DNA from: Halobacterium sp. R2-5
GTDB taxonomy: Archaea; Halobacteriota; Halobacteria; Halobacteriales; Halobacteriaceae
Assembly (NCBI RefSeq): GCF_011734195.1
Contig: NZ_JAANTH010000001.1
Span: 868,001 to 932,000 of the forward strand
DNA: 64,000 bases
Direction of reading: 5' to 3'
Shown here one piece after another: positions 40,631 through 48,966 of the stretch (position 1 is its first letter; each line of letters begins with the position of its first letter). The position numbers were made by a program, and so were the translations under genes. The notes beneath the pieces were generated by a model. That model saw only the letters and a program-made list of their open reading frames with translations. It was not told where the DNA came from and made no database searches.

Positions 40631-41533
40631 TTAGTCCTGGGCCTGTTCCGCCGACTGCGACCCGTTCTCGAGGTGCTCGGTCGACGCCGCCCCCGAGATG
40701 TCGATCTCGCCGTCGAGCGTGCGGATCTGGTAAGGGATGTCGATGCCCGCCTCGTCGAAGCGCTGCTTGACGTTCTGGACGTACTCGCTCTGGGTCTTCA
40801 CGAAGTCCGACCGGGAGGGATTCCCGATCCAGAACCGCGACTTGAGACCGACGTAGGAGTCCCCGAGCTCCGTCAGGCGCACCGTCACGCCGGGGTCGTC
40901 GAGGATGTTCTCGTGGTTCTCGGCCTCCTCGACGATGATCTCGGTGGCCTCGTCGATGTCGTCGTCGTAGCCGATGCCGAACAGGAACTGCTGGCGGAGC
41001 TTGTCCTTCGCGACCGGGTTCTTGATGACGTCGTCCGTGAGAATCGAGTTCGGCACCGTCAGCAGCTCGTTGTCGAACGTTCGCACGCGCGTGACGCGGA
41101 GGCTGATGTCCTCGACGACGCCCGACTGGTCGTCCCACTCGATCCAGTCGCCGACGCGGAACGGCTCGTCCGTGTAGATGAACACGCCCGCGACGAAGTT
41201 CGCGATGACGTCCTGCATCGCGAACCCGATGGCGAGCGTGGCGGCCGCCGCGATGGTCGCCAGGCTCGTCACGAAGCTCCCGTAGCCCGCGAACCCGAAC
41301 GCCACGGCGACGGCGACGAACAGGATGCCGAAGTTCACGATCTTCTGGAGGGGCTTGCGGGCGTGCTCGTCGAGGCTGCGCCGCCGGAGCACGCGGTCGA
41401 ACAGCGGCCGCACGACGAGCTTCCCGACCGCGTAGATGGCGACGAACGCCGCGACGAAGTAGAGGAACTGCGTGAGCGCCCCCGCGTACTGCGGCACGAG
41501 GTCTTCGAGGAACGGCAGCGGCGCCACTGACAT
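40631..41533 (-). CDS. MscS-family mechanosensitive channel
   Basis: 300 residues. Three N-terminal helices (about 15-40, 62-85, 92-115); the pore helix AAAATLAIGFAMQDVIANFVAG is the TM3 family signature. Then the beta domain, FRVGDWIEWDDQSGVVEDISLRVTRVRTFDNELLTVPNS, and a mixed alpha-beta C-terminal domain. It opens on hypo-osmotic stress to release solutes. Its start overlaps the stop of the CRM-domain gene by one base, so they share a message. Confidence 0.92.
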   Translation of the reverse strand: MSVAPLPFLEDLVPQYAGALTQFLYFVAAFVAIYAVGKLVVRPLFDRVLRRRSLDEHARKPLQKIVNFGILFVAVAVAFGFAGYGSFVTSLATIAAAATLAIGFAMQDVIANFVAGVFIYTDEPFRVGDWIEWDDQSGVVEDISLRVTRVRTFDNELLTVPNSILTDDVIKNPVAKDKLRQQFLFGIGYDDDIDEATEIIVEEAENHENILDDPGVTVRLTELGDSYVGLKSRFWIGNPSRSDFVKTQSEYVQNVKQRFDEAGIDIPYQIRTLDGEIDISGAASTEHLENGSQSAEQAQD

Positions 41534-41775
41534 TACTGGTACACCGCCGTGTTGCCCCGCGTCTCCACGACGTCCGCGCCGGTCCGGTCGGCGAGCTCGT
41601 CGGCGAGCTCCTCCGTCGAGGTGCCGCCGCGGGCCGCGCGCAGGAATTTCACTTTCACCACGTCGCGGTCGTCGAGCTGGTCCGAGAGCTCGTCGGTGAC
41701 CGCGTCCACGCCTGCCTTCCCCACCCAGACGGTGACGTCCGCCTCGTGGGCTTTCTTCGCTAGGTCGTCGGACAT
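41533..41775 (-). CDS. YhbY/CRM-domain RNA-binding protein
   Basis: 80 residues, a single CRM domain without accessory parts. VTVWVGKAGVDAVTDELSDQL, VVKVKFLRAARGG and ADELADRTGADVVETRGNTAVYQ match the YhbY fold with its GxxG-type RNA loop. Bacterial YhbY associates with the large ribosomal subunit precursor; the archaeal role is presumably similar. A TATAAA element lies just upstream, and MscS follows with a one-base overlap. Confidence 0.88.
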   Translation of the reverse strand: MSDDLAKKAHEADVTVWVGKAGVDAVTDELSDQLDDRDVVKVKFLRAARGGTSTEELADELADRTGADVVETRGNTAVYQ

Positions 41776-41860
41776 TCTATCGAGTTTATATGCCGAGGCG
41801 CTTTGAAAGTTGTTGCATTGGCGGGCGCGGCCGTTTTCCCGCGAACCGCCGGACGGAGCG

Positions 41861-42136
41861 CTACTCGTAGGGGTACCGGGCGTGGCTGCCGCAGTCGCAG
41901 GTGACGACGACGTGGCCGTCCCGCGTGCGGACGCGGGCGTTCCGGCCGGGAATCAGGTAGGCGTCGCAGGCGTCGCAGGTGAACCGCCGGAACGCCCGGG
42001 GGAGCGTGAGGCGGTTGCGTTCGGCGAGCCGACGGGCGAGGCGGACGTACTCGCGGGCGCGGTCGTCGTCGCCCTCGCGGGCAGCGTTCTGCGCGAGAGC
42101 GTGAAGTCGCTCGATTCGTTCCGCCGCGAGTTGCAT
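41861..42136 (-). CDS. rnp4: Ribonuclease P protein component 4
   Basis: 91 residues, archaeal homologue of Rpp21/Rpr2. N-terminal helices (AERIERLHALAQNAA and YVRLARRLAERNRLTLP) precede a zinc ribbon with CDAC (FTCDACDAYLIPG) and CDCG (VTCDCGSHARYP). The protein binds the specificity side of RNase P RNA during tRNA 5' maturation. It is read leftward and divergent from the glycosyltransferase genes. Confidence 0.92.
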   Translation of the reverse strand: MQLAAERIERLHALAQNAAREGDDDRAREYVRLARRLAERNRLTLPRAFRRFTCDACDAYLIPGRNARVRTRDGHVVVTCDCGSHARYPYE

Positions 42137-42209
42137 ACGTACGCGGGCGAGTGGCCGACGGAAGACAGTTCCGGTAGGGTTATCGGCCGCGGCGGGCTTG
42201 CGTCGGGTA

Positions 42210-43259
42210 ATGCGGGCGCTGAACTACCTCGAGTTCGAGGACCGGGTCCGCGGGGGGATGGTGACCGCGACCCGGCAGCAGCGGAAAGCCCTCGCGACGA
42301 CGGACGTCGAGGTGGTGGAGTCGCCGTGGCGCGCGGGCGACCCGGTGCAGTCGCTGGGCGCCTTGTTCGCCGGCGAGGGGTACTTCGCGGAGTACGACCT
42401 CGCGCACTGCAACCTCGTCGGCCCGGGCAGCGTCGCCGTCGCCCGACACGCCGAGCGCAACGACATCCCCCTGATTCTCCACGCCCACGTCACGAAGGAG
42501 GACTTCGCGGAGTCCTTCCGCGGGTCGACGAAGGTCGCGCCGGCGCTGGAGCCGTACCTGCGGTGGTTCTACTCGCAGGCCGACCTCGTGCTCTGCCCGA
42601 GCGAGTACACGAAGGGCGTCCTCGAATCCTACCCCGTGGACGCGCCCATCCGGCAGATATCGAACGGCGTGGACGTCGAGAGCCTGGCGGGCTACGAGCA
42701 GTTCCGCGACGAGACTCGCGAGCGCTTCGACCTCGACGGCATGGTCGTCTACGCGGTCGGCGAAGTGTTCGAGCGGAAGGGGCTCACGACGTTCTGCGAG
42801 CTCGCGAAAGCCACCGAGTACGACTTCGCGTGGTTCGGCCCCTACGACGAGGGGCCCCAGGCCGGCAAGGCCACGCGGAAGTGGGTGAACAATCCGCCCG
42901 AGAACGTCACGTTCACGGGCTACATGGAGGACAAGCGCGCGGCGTTCGGCGCGGGCGACGTCTACCTCTTCCCGGCGAAGGTCGAGAACCAGGGCATCGC
43001 CGTCCTGGAGGCGATGGCCTGCGGGAAGCCCGTGGTCCTCCGGGACATCGACGTGTTCCGGGAGTTCTTCGAGGACGGCGAGGACTGTCTCATGTGTTCG
43101 ACGTTCGCGGAGTTCCGCGACGCGCTCGAACGGCTCGCCGACGACCCCGAACTCCGCGAGCGGCTCGGCGAGAACGCCCGGGAGACCGCCGAGTCGCACA
43201 GCCTCGACCGGGTCGGCGACGAGCTCGAAGCGACCTACCGCGGGCTCGTGGAGGGCTGA
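42210..43259 (+). CDS. GT4-family glycosyltransferase 1
   Basis: 349 residues, GT-B fold. ALNYLEFEDRVRGGM at the N-terminus, LCPSEYTKGVLESYP and ISNGVDVESL at the hinge, then FPAKVENQGIAVLEAMACGKPVVLRD, the nucleotide-sugar Glu-X7-Glu motif (E-N-Q-G-I-A-V-L-E). It transfers a sugar from a nucleotide donor, probably on the inner membrane face. A second GT4 gene follows two bases on. In haloarchaea such pairs often make glycolipids, but the acceptor cannot be read. Confidence 0.85.
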   Translation: MRALNYLEFEDRVRGGMVTATRQQRKALATTDVEVVESPWRAGDPVQSLGALFAGEGYFAEYDLAHCNLVGPGSVAVARHAERNDIPLILHAHVTKEDFAESFRGSTKVAPALEPYLRWFYSQADLVLCPSEYTKGVLESYPVDAPIRQISNGVDVESLAGYEQFRDETRERFDLDGMVVYAVGEVFERKGLTTFCELAKATEYDFAWFGPYDEGPQAGKATRKWVNNPPENVTFTGYMEDKRAAFGAGDVYLFPAKVENQGIAVLEAMACGKPVVLRDIDVFREFFEDGEDCLMCSTFAEFRDALERLADDPELRERLGENARETAESHSLDRVGDELEATYRGLVEG

Positions 43260-43260
43260 C

Positions 43261-44373
43261 GTGAGCGAGCCCCTCCCGACCGTCGCGGCGTTCACGGACT
43301 CCTACCTCCCGACGGTCAACGGCGTCACGTACACCGTCTCGACGTGGCACGACCGCTGGCAGTCCCGCGGCGGCGAGATGCCCATCGTCTACCCGCGCGC
43401 GGACTACGACTCGGGGCCGTCGGAGTACGCCGCACGCAGCCTGCCGTTCCCGTTCTACGACGGCTACCGGATGGCGCTCCCGACGACGCCCGACGAGGTG
43501 CTGAACGGCGACGTCGACGTCGTGCACGCGCACACGCCGTTCGGGCTCGGGCTCGCGGGGCTGCGGTTCGCGAGCAAACACGACCACCCGTTCGTCGCCT
43601 CGTACCACACGCCGACCGCGGAGTACGCCAGCTACGTCGTCCCGGACGCCGCCACGGGGCTCGTCCGGAGCGCGAGCGAGCGCTGGGAGCGGTGGTTCCT
43701 CGACCACGCCGACCTCGTGTTGACGCCGAGCGAGCGCACCCGCGACCACGTCTGGGACCTCGGCGTCGACGCGCCCGTCGAACCGCTGCCGAACGGCGTC
43801 GACGTCGAGCAGTTCCGACCGACCGACCCTACAGAGTTCCTCGCGCGGCACGACCTCGACGGCGACCGGCCGCTCGTCGGGTACACGGGCCGCCACGGGT
43901 ACGAGAAGTGCCTCCCGGACCTGCTCGCGGCCGCGGATGGCCTCGACGCCACCGTGGTGTTCGGCGGGGACGGGCCCGCGCGGGAGGAGCTCGAAGCCGA
44001 GGCCCGCGAGCGCGACGTCGACGTCCGCTTCCTCGGGTTCCTCGACCGCGAGGAGCTGGCGGCGTTCTACTCCGCGCTCGACGCGTTCGCGTTCCCGAGC
44101 CCCGTCGAGACGGAGGGCCTGGTCGCGCTGGAGGCCAACGCCTGCGGGACGCCAGTCGCGGGCGTGAACGCGGGCGCGCTCGCGGAGACCATCGACGACG
44201 GCGAGACCGGCTACCACTACGAGCGCGGCGACGTCGACGGCTTCCGCGACGCCATCGAGCGCACGCTCGACGAGCGCGACCGGCTCACGGAGAACTGCCT
44301 CGCGCGCCGCGACGCCATCAGCGTCGAGCGCGCCATCGACCAGCTAGAAGAGCTCTACCGCGGACTACTCTAG
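43261..44373 (+). CDS. GT4-family glycosyltransferase 2
   Basis: 370 residues from a GTG start. N-terminal acceptor domain: AAFTDSYLPTVNGVTYTVST, HAHTPFGLGLAGLRFAS; C-terminal donor domain: VGYTGRHGYEKCLPDLLAAA and FPSPVETEGLVALEANACGTPV (Glu-X7-Glu motif). It is close to diacylglycerol or archaeol mannosyl/glucosyltransferases. It forms a tight pair with the preceding gene, suggesting successive sugar additions to one lipid. Its stop overlaps the convergent next gene by 4 bases. Confidence 0.85.
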   Translation: MSEPLPTVAAFTDSYLPTVNGVTYTVSTWHDRWQSRGGEMPIVYPRADYDSGPSEYAARSLPFPFYDGYRMALPTTPDEVLNGDVDVVHAHTPFGLGLAGLRFASKHDHPFVASYHTPTAEYASYVVPDAATGLVRSASERWERWFLDHADLVLTPSERTRDHVWDLGVDAPVEPLPNGVDVEQFRPTDPTEFLARHDLDGDRPLVGYTGRHGYEKCLPDLLAAADGLDATVVFGGDGPAREELEAEARERDVDVRFLGFLDREELAAFYSALDAFAFPSPVETEGLVALEANACGTPVAGVNAGALAETIDDGETGYHYERGDVDGFRDAIERTLDERDRLTENCLARRDAISVERAIDQLEELYRGLL

Positions 44374-44777
44374 TCCTCGAGCGCGTTCGCGATGCGGTCG
44401 AGCTTGTTGTTCGTGCGCTCGACTTCCTTGCGGAGCTGTTCGAGCTCTCGCTCGACCTTCTCGCTGGTGCCGCTGCCGCCGGACTCCTCGCGGGGGTCGC
44501 CGCCCATGCCCGGCGGGCCGCCACCGCCGCCCATCATGCCACCCATCATCTGTGCGAACGGGTTGCCGCCGCCACCGCCGCCGCCCATGCCCGGCGGACC
44601 GCCTCCGCCGCCGCCCATGGCCTCTTTCATGCGCTCGCGGGGGTCCTCGCCCTCTTCGCCCTCGTCTCGCTCCTCGGCGCGTTCCTGTCGGATCTCCTCG
44701 ACGCGCTCGCGGAAGGACTTCTCCTCCCCGTCGTCGCCGTTCTCTGCTTCGTTCGTTTCGGGTTCGTCGTCTGCCAT
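44370..44777 (-). CDS. Low-complexity Gly/Met-rich coiled-coil protein
   Basis: 135 residues. A charged helical N-terminus (RERVEEIRQERAEERDEGEE), then GGGGGGPPGMGGGG and MMGGMMGGGGGPPGMGG repeats at about 55-95, then a C-terminal coiled coil (KVERELEQLRKEVERTNNKL). No recognised family. The gene may encode a small oligomeric scaffold, the glycine/methionine section being flexible. Transcribed opposite to the glycosyltransferases. ATG at 44777 chosen over a GTG two codons earlier. Confidence 0.6.
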   Translation of the reverse strand: MADDEPETNEAENGDDGEEKSFRERVEEIRQERAEERDEGEEGEDPRERMKEAMGGGGGGPPGMGGGGGGGNPFAQMMGGMMGGGGGPPGMGGDPREESGGSGTSEKVERELEQLRKEVERTNNKLDRIANALED

Positions 44778-44837
44778 ACCCACTGGTTCGCCGTCCGCAC
44801 TGAAAAAAGCCGCTTTCCACTGCGGCCCTCGCCGCTG

Positions 44838-45653
44838 CTAGAACGCGCCGAGACTCGACTGGCGGTCCCGGCTGCTCGCGCCCTCGGTGACGTCGTACCC
44901 GACGAGGTCGCGCATGTCCACGGCGTACGTCGTCCCGCCGCGCTCCAGGGCGAGCACCCGCCCCTTCGTCCCGAGTACCGTCCCAGTGAGCATCGTCTCC
45001 GCGACGGGTCGGGCGTCGAAGGGGACGCCGTAGTCGAAGTCGAAGCGCTCGATGGGGTCGTACTCCGCGACGAGCGCGTCCCACGCCGCCTCGTCGACGT
45101 CCTCGGCGAACCCTCGGATCTTCGTCGGGACGCGCACGCGGTCGGGAACCGTCTCGGCGATGCCGTACTCGATCTGGCGAGCGCGCTTGCCGTTCTCGAC
45201 GGTCCGGATGTGGGCCGCGCGGTCCGCGCCCTGCTCGCGCAGCCGCGTGTCCAGCCGCCACGAGCGCGTCACGCCCACCTTGAACGTGTCCGGTGCGAAC
45301 GCCGCGAGGTAGACGGCGTGCTCCTCGTGGCACGACTCCAGGGGCATCGCGCAGTTCCCGATACAGCGCGCGCACGGCCACGTCGACGTGTGCTCGTCGC
45401 AGTACGGCGCGTCCTCGCGCCCGCACGCCTCGTGGACGTCCTCAGAACACTTCGTGTTCTGATGGGCTGGGGAAGACGACTCGGTCGTCTTCCCAACGCC
45501 GTCTCTCGTGGCGCCCGCGCAGTGGCGCTCGCCGAGCGTGTACGCCAGCGACTCCCCGGCGACCAGCGGCACGCGCTCGACTTCGCCCCCGCTGGCGACG
45601 CGGAGCGCGGCAGCCCCCTCGCCGGGCGTCGTCTCGTACCCCACTACCTGCAC
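44838..45653 (-). CDS. DUF2797 protein
   Basis: 271 residues from a GTG at 45653; a CTTTATTC box about 27 bases upstream supports it over a longer start. Core: VQVVGYETTPGEGAAAL, a cysteine-rich part with HCAG, CDEHTSTWPCARCIGNC (zinc-knuckle-like), then EEHAVYLAAFAPDTFKVGVTRSWRLDTRLREQGAD. Family function unknown. An unusual segment of about 20 residues (GVGKTTESSSPAHQNTKCSED) falls between the HCAG and the cysteine cluster; its DNA is two adjacent perfect hairpins. Confidence 0.78.
   Translation of the reverse strand: MQVVGYETTPGEGAAALRVASGGEVERVPLVAGESLAYTLGERHCAGATRDGVGKTTESSSPAHQNTKCSEDVHEACGREDAPYCDEHTSTWPCARCIGNCAMPLESCHEEHAVYLAAFAPDTFKVGVTRSWRLDTRLREQGADRAAHIRTVENGKRARQIEYGIAETVPDRVRVPTKIRGFAEDVDEAAWDALVAEYDPIERFDFDYGVPFDARPVAETMLTGTVLGTKGRVLALERGGTTYAVDMRDLVGYDVTEGASSRDRQSSLGAF
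45442..45494. repeat. Two adjacent perfect hairpins inside the DUF2797 gene
   Basis: First hairpin: TCAGAACAC, loop TTC, GTGTTCTGA (45442-45462). Second: GGGAAGACGA, loop CTCGG, TCGTCTTCCC (45470-45494). Both stems are perfect and lie in frame in an open coding sequence. They look like a small inserted element. Confidence 0.6.
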
Positions 45654-45776
45654 GGCCGCCGGTACGCCGGGTCCGAATAAAGCCGTGGCGCTTGCCGTTC
45701 GCCCGATAACGCTCGTGCCACCGGGTGACGCCGCCATCCGCGAGCGCTTATCCCGGCGGCCCGTCTAGGTGCGGCC

Positions 45777-46391
45777 ATGGCAGACGAATCCATCCCGGTC
45801 TCCGCGGAGGCGCCCGACAGCCCCTTCCGGACCACGGGCACCGACCACATCACCATCTGGGGGAGCAACGCCGAGGACACCATCGCGTTCTACCGCGACC
45901 TGCTCGGCATGCCGCTCGTCCTCCGGCAGCCGAACCTCGACGACCCCTCCCAGACGCACCTGTTCTTCGACACCGGCGACGGCCGCATCCTCACCGTCTT
46001 CGTCAGCGACGACCGCGCGTCGAACCGCGGCCGCATCCGCACGCAGACAGGCAGCGTCCACCACCTCTCATTCTCCATCGCGGCGGAGGACTTCGAGGAC
46101 GTGATGCAGGCCCTCGACGAAGCCGGGCACGGCTACAACGTCTTCGACCGCGGCATCTTCTTCTCGCTGTACACCCAGGACAACAACGGCCTCATCATCG
46201 AGCTCTCTGCCGACAAGTACGACATCCCGGACGACCGCCGCGGCGAGGTGCTCGCGACCGCCCAGCGCCTCCGCGAGGAGGACGGCGCGGACTTCGCCGA
46301 GGACCGCCACATGAAGCAGGCCCTCGAAGAGCTCGGCCTCGACGCCGAGCCCGCGGACCTCCCGGACGCCTCCACCGGCGTCGGCTACTGA
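45777..46391 (+). CDS. VOC-fold metalloenzyme (glyoxalase/dioxygenase-like)
   Basis: 204 residues with one VOC module pair (about 20-140): the metal-binding His in TGTDHITIWGSN, His in VHHLSFSIA, and Glu in NGLIIELSADK. A helical C-terminal tail (about 150-204) is an add-on. It may be a ring-cleaving dioxygenase or a lyase. It stands 25 bases before the MhqO-like dioxygenase gene, so it is part of that operon. Confidence 0.78.
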   Translation: MADESIPVSAEAPDSPFRTTGTDHITIWGSNAEDTIAFYRDLLGMPLVLRQPNLDDPSQTHLFFDTGDGRILTVFVSDDRASNRGRIRTQTGSVHHLSFSIAAEDFEDVMQALDEAGHGYNVFDRGIFFSLYTQDNNGLIIELSADKYDIPDDRRGEVLATAQRLREEDGADFAEDRHMKQALEELGLDAEPADLPDASTGVGY

Positions 46392-46416
46392 CCGCCCGAC
46401 TCGCCGCCCCGCTCTA

Positions 46417-47370
46417 ATGCTCACTGACACGCCCGGCATCCACCACGTCACCGGCATCGTCGAGTCCGCCCAGCGCAACGCCGACTTCTACGTCGGCGTG
46501 CTCGGCCTGCGGCTCGTCAAGCGCACCGTCAACCAGGAGGACATGCTGCGCTACCACCTCTTCTACGGGAACGAGACGGGCGAGCCCGGGACCGTGATGA
46601 CGTGCTTCCCGTTCGCCGACGAGGTGGCGGGCCGCGTCGGCAAACCACAGATTGCGGCGGTGGCGTTCGTCGTGCCGCCGGGGTCGCTGCCGTACTGGCG
46701 CGGCCGCCTCGCCGAGCACGGCGTCGACGTCACCGGGACCGACCGCCGATTCGGCGACAGCGTCCTGCGGTTCACGGACCCTGACGGCACGAACGTCGAA
46801 CTCGTCGAGGGCGAGGCGCCCGTCGAGCCGTGGACCGGCGGCCCCGTCCCCGAGGAGTACGCGATTCGGTGCGTCCACAGCGTCACCGCGCTCCCCACGA
46901 ACCCGTACACGACCGGCGCGCTGCTGGACACGCTCGGCTTCGCGCTCGTCGGCGAGGAAGCGGGCCGCGGCGAGACCCGGATTCGCTACGAGGCAGGCGG
47001 CGAGTACGCCACCGTCGTCGACCTGCTCGACCGGCCGACGACGGAGTTCGGCCGCGAGGGCACGGGCTCGATTCAGCACGTCGCCGTGCGCGCCGACGGC
47101 GTCGACGAGCTCTACGAGTGGCACGAGGTCTTCCGGGAGCGCGACCTGAACGTCTCTCGCGTGCGCGACCGCTACTTCTTCCAGTCGCTGTACGTCCGCG
47201 AGCCCGGCGGCATCCTCGTGGAGCTCGCGACCGAGGAGCCCGGGCTCGCCGCCGACGAGGCCGTCGGCGAACTCGGCGAGACGCTCGTGCTCCCCGACCA
47301 GTTCGTCGAGGACCGCGACCTCATCGAGAGTCAGCTCCCGCCGCTGTCGGTCCCGTACACGGATGACTGA
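46417..47370 (+). CDS. Ring-cleaving dioxygenase (MhqO/PcpA-like)
   Basis: 317 residues with two VOC modules. Iron ligands: His in GIHHVTGIV (about 10), His in IQHVAVRA and Glu in GGILVELATEEPG. The form LRLVKRTVNQEDMLRYHLFYG and VPEEYAIRCVHSVTAL is typical of MhqO/MhqA/PcpA enzymes that open hydroquinone rings. Its stop overlaps the hydrolase gene by 8 bases. The substrate is a hydroquinone or catechol by family knowledge. Confidence 0.85.
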   Translation: MLTDTPGIHHVTGIVESAQRNADFYVGVLGLRLVKRTVNQEDMLRYHLFYGNETGEPGTVMTCFPFADEVAGRVGKPQIAAVAFVVPPGSLPYWRGRLAEHGVDVTGTDRRFGDSVLRFTDPDGTNVELVEGEAPVEPWTGGPVPEEYAIRCVHSVTALPTNPYTTGALLDTLGFALVGEEAGRGETRIRYEAGGEYATVVDLLDRPTTEFGREGTGSIQHVAVRADGVDELYEWHEVFRERDLNVSRVRDRYFFQSLYVREPGGILVELATEEPGLAADEAVGELGETLVLPDQFVEDRDLIESQLPPLSVPYTDD

Positions 47371-48001
47371 CGACCCGCACGGCGACAGACCGGTCGTCAC
47401 CGCGGGCGCGCCGGCGTCAGCAGCGGACGCCGTCGTCGTCCTGCTGCACGGCCGCGGCGCCACCGCGCAGGGCGTCGTGAACCTCGCGGAGCCGCTGTAC
47501 CGCCACGGCGTGACGTTCGTCGCGCCCGACGCCGCGCGAAGCCGCTGGTACCCGTACTCGTCGCTCGCGCCCATCGAACGCAACGAGCCGCACGTGTCGT
47601 CCGCGCTCGCGGCCGTCGACGGCGTCCTCGACGACGTGCGCGAGTGGGGTGTTCCAATCGAGGACGTGGTCCTCTTCGGGTTCTCGCAGGGCGCGTGTGT
47701 CGTCAGCGAGTACGCCGTGCGCACCCCTCGGGAATACGGTGGTGTCGCGGCGCTGAGCGGCGGCTTGCTCGGCGACGAAGTCGGCGACTACGACGGCTCG
47801 CTCGACGGTACGCCGGTCTTCCTCGGCGTCGGTGACGAGGACTCGAACGTCCCCGTCGAGCGCGTCCGCGAGACGGCCGCGGTGTTCCGCGGCCTGAACG
47901 GGGACGTCACCGAGCGCGTCTACGAGGGCGTCGGTCACGAGGTCACCGACGACGAGTTCGACGTCGTCGGGTCGTGGCTCGACCGTATTCTCGGCGACTG
48001 A
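47363..48001 (+). CDS. Carboxylesterase/MhqD-like alpha/beta hydrolase
   Basis: 212 residues, alpha/beta hydrolase of the phospholipase/carboxylesterase type. VVLLHGRGATAQGVVNLAEPL (oxyanion loop), nucleophile Ser in LFGFSQGACVVSEYA, catalytic Asp in FLGVGDEDSNVPVERV, and His in GVGHEVTDDE. In Bacillus the MhqD hydrolase is co-regulated with ring-cleaving MhqE/MhqO in quinone resistance. Here it is translationally coupled to the dioxygenase gene, supporting the same pathway. Confidence 0.85.
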   Translation: MTDDPHGDRPVVTAGAPASAADAVVVLLHGRGATAQGVVNLAEPLYRHGVTFVAPDAARSRWYPYSSLAPIERNEPHVSSALAAVDGVLDDVREWGVPIEDVVLFGFSQGACVVSEYAVRTPREYGGVAALSGGLLGDEVGDYDGSLDGTPVFLGVGDEDSNVPVERVRETAAVFRGLNGDVTERVYEGVGHEVTDDEFDVVGSWLDRILGD

Positions 48002-48106
48002 GTGCCGTCACTTCAGACGGAACACCGGGCGGCGACGCGCGTGTCACCCGGTATCCCGGGCATCGCCGAACGCACAAGTAGGTTCCGACGCGAACCAAGT
48101 AACGTT

Positions 48107-48187
48107 GTGAAAGCTACTATCCAGAGGTCAGCCAACGGGGCTGCATCGCTCGACGACCACGGCGCCGTGACGGAGGTGTCCGTCTGA
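48107..48187 (+). CDS. Possible 26-residue coupled ORF before doxX-like gene
   Basis: A GTG at 48107 opens a frame of 26 codons (VKATIQRSANGAASLDDHG and on) whose TGA overlaps the next gene's ATG as TGATG. It could be a leader peptide, or simply the gap in the operon. CACAAGTAG about 35 bases before could be a TATA-like element. Weak evidence. Confidence 0.25.
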   Translation: MKATIQRSANGAASLDDHGAVTEVSV

Positions 48188-48594
48188 TGACGGCCGCCGA
48201 CGTCGTCCTGCTGGTGGGCCGCGTGCTGTTCGGCGGCGTCCTCGCGTTCATGGGCCTCAACCACTTCATGCAGCTCGAAGCGATGACCGGCTACGCCCAG
48301 CACAAGGGCCTGCCGGCGCCGAAGCTCTCCGTACTCGCGTCCGGACTCGTGCTCGTGCTCGGCGGGCTCTCTGTCGTGATCGGCGTCCTGCCGGTCGTCG
48401 GCGCCGCCGCGCTCGCGGCGTTCCTCGTCGTCTCCGCGCTGACGATGCACGACTTCTGGGCGGTCCCCGAGGACCAGCAGCAGGACGAGATGACCGGCTT
48501 CCTGAAGAATATCGGCCTCGCGGGCGGCGCGCTCGCCGTCGCCGCGTACGCCACCACCGGGTGGGGGTACAGCGTCGGCGTCTCGTTCTTCTGA
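48187..48594 (+). CDS. DoxX/MhqP-like membrane protein
   Basis: 135 residues with four helices. LLVGRVLFGGVLAFMGLNHFMQL at the first helix, KGLPAPKLSVLASGLVLVLGGL, and TMHDFWAVPEDQQQDEMTGFLKNIGLAGGAL are the DoxX signature, close to Bacillus MhqP and YfiD-type proteins. Bacterial mhqP is co-transcribed with mhqO. It follows the hydrolase by 185 bases and may have its own promoter. Confidence 0.82.
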   Translation: MTAADVVLLVGRVLFGGVLAFMGLNHFMQLEAMTGYAQHKGLPAPKLSVLASGLVLVLGGLSVVIGVLPVVGAAALAAFLVVSALTMHDFWAVPEDQQQDEMTGFLKNIGLAGGALAVAAYATTGWGYSVGVSFF

Positions 48595-48966
48595 GCGGCT
48601 CCAGCCGCGGCGCCTACGTCGAACTCGCGCCAGCCCACAGAATCACTCACAAATTTTGCGTTCCTTTCGCGGCGGCGACGTGTGGACTCCCCGATATTTG
48701 AGGATAATTTGATGAGCGTGCTATTTTACATCGTAATTCTTTACGACTACGTTGTATCGTCCTTATACACTCACTATACTACTACCAATTCCGCATACGA
48801 TTAGGCGTTTTATACGTTAGCCTTTTGTGTAGGAGCGTGGTGTCCAGCTACGTGACGGATTCAATGCCCGAACGTGGAGTAATTCCAGAAATTAGTGGCC
48901 GCATTACGCACGAACCGCACAGTTCGATGAACGTCGGCGCAACGGCTCGTGGGGAGGTGAGCGGAG
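48595..48966 (+). promoter_or_regulatory. AT-rich regulatory region before amt
   Basis: 372 bases, much less GC-rich than surroundings between about 48700 and 48840. Several candidate TATA elements occur: GCTATTTTACA (about 48720), CCTTATACAC (48764) and GCGTTTTATACG (about 48803-48814). The ATG is at 48967, so a leader of 100 or more bases is likely. No clear palindrome found. This is a typical place for nitrogen-dependent control of amt-glnK. Confidence 0.5.

Noticed and set aside
44500-44640. GCC-rich tandem repeat
   Set aside because: Explained by the Gly/Pro/Met low-complexity segment of the coiled-coil protein.
44344-45680. Extended plus-strand frame after the second glycosyltransferase
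   Set aside because: It crosses the Gly/Met-rich and DUF2797 genes in antisense and has repetitive Ala/Arg composition.
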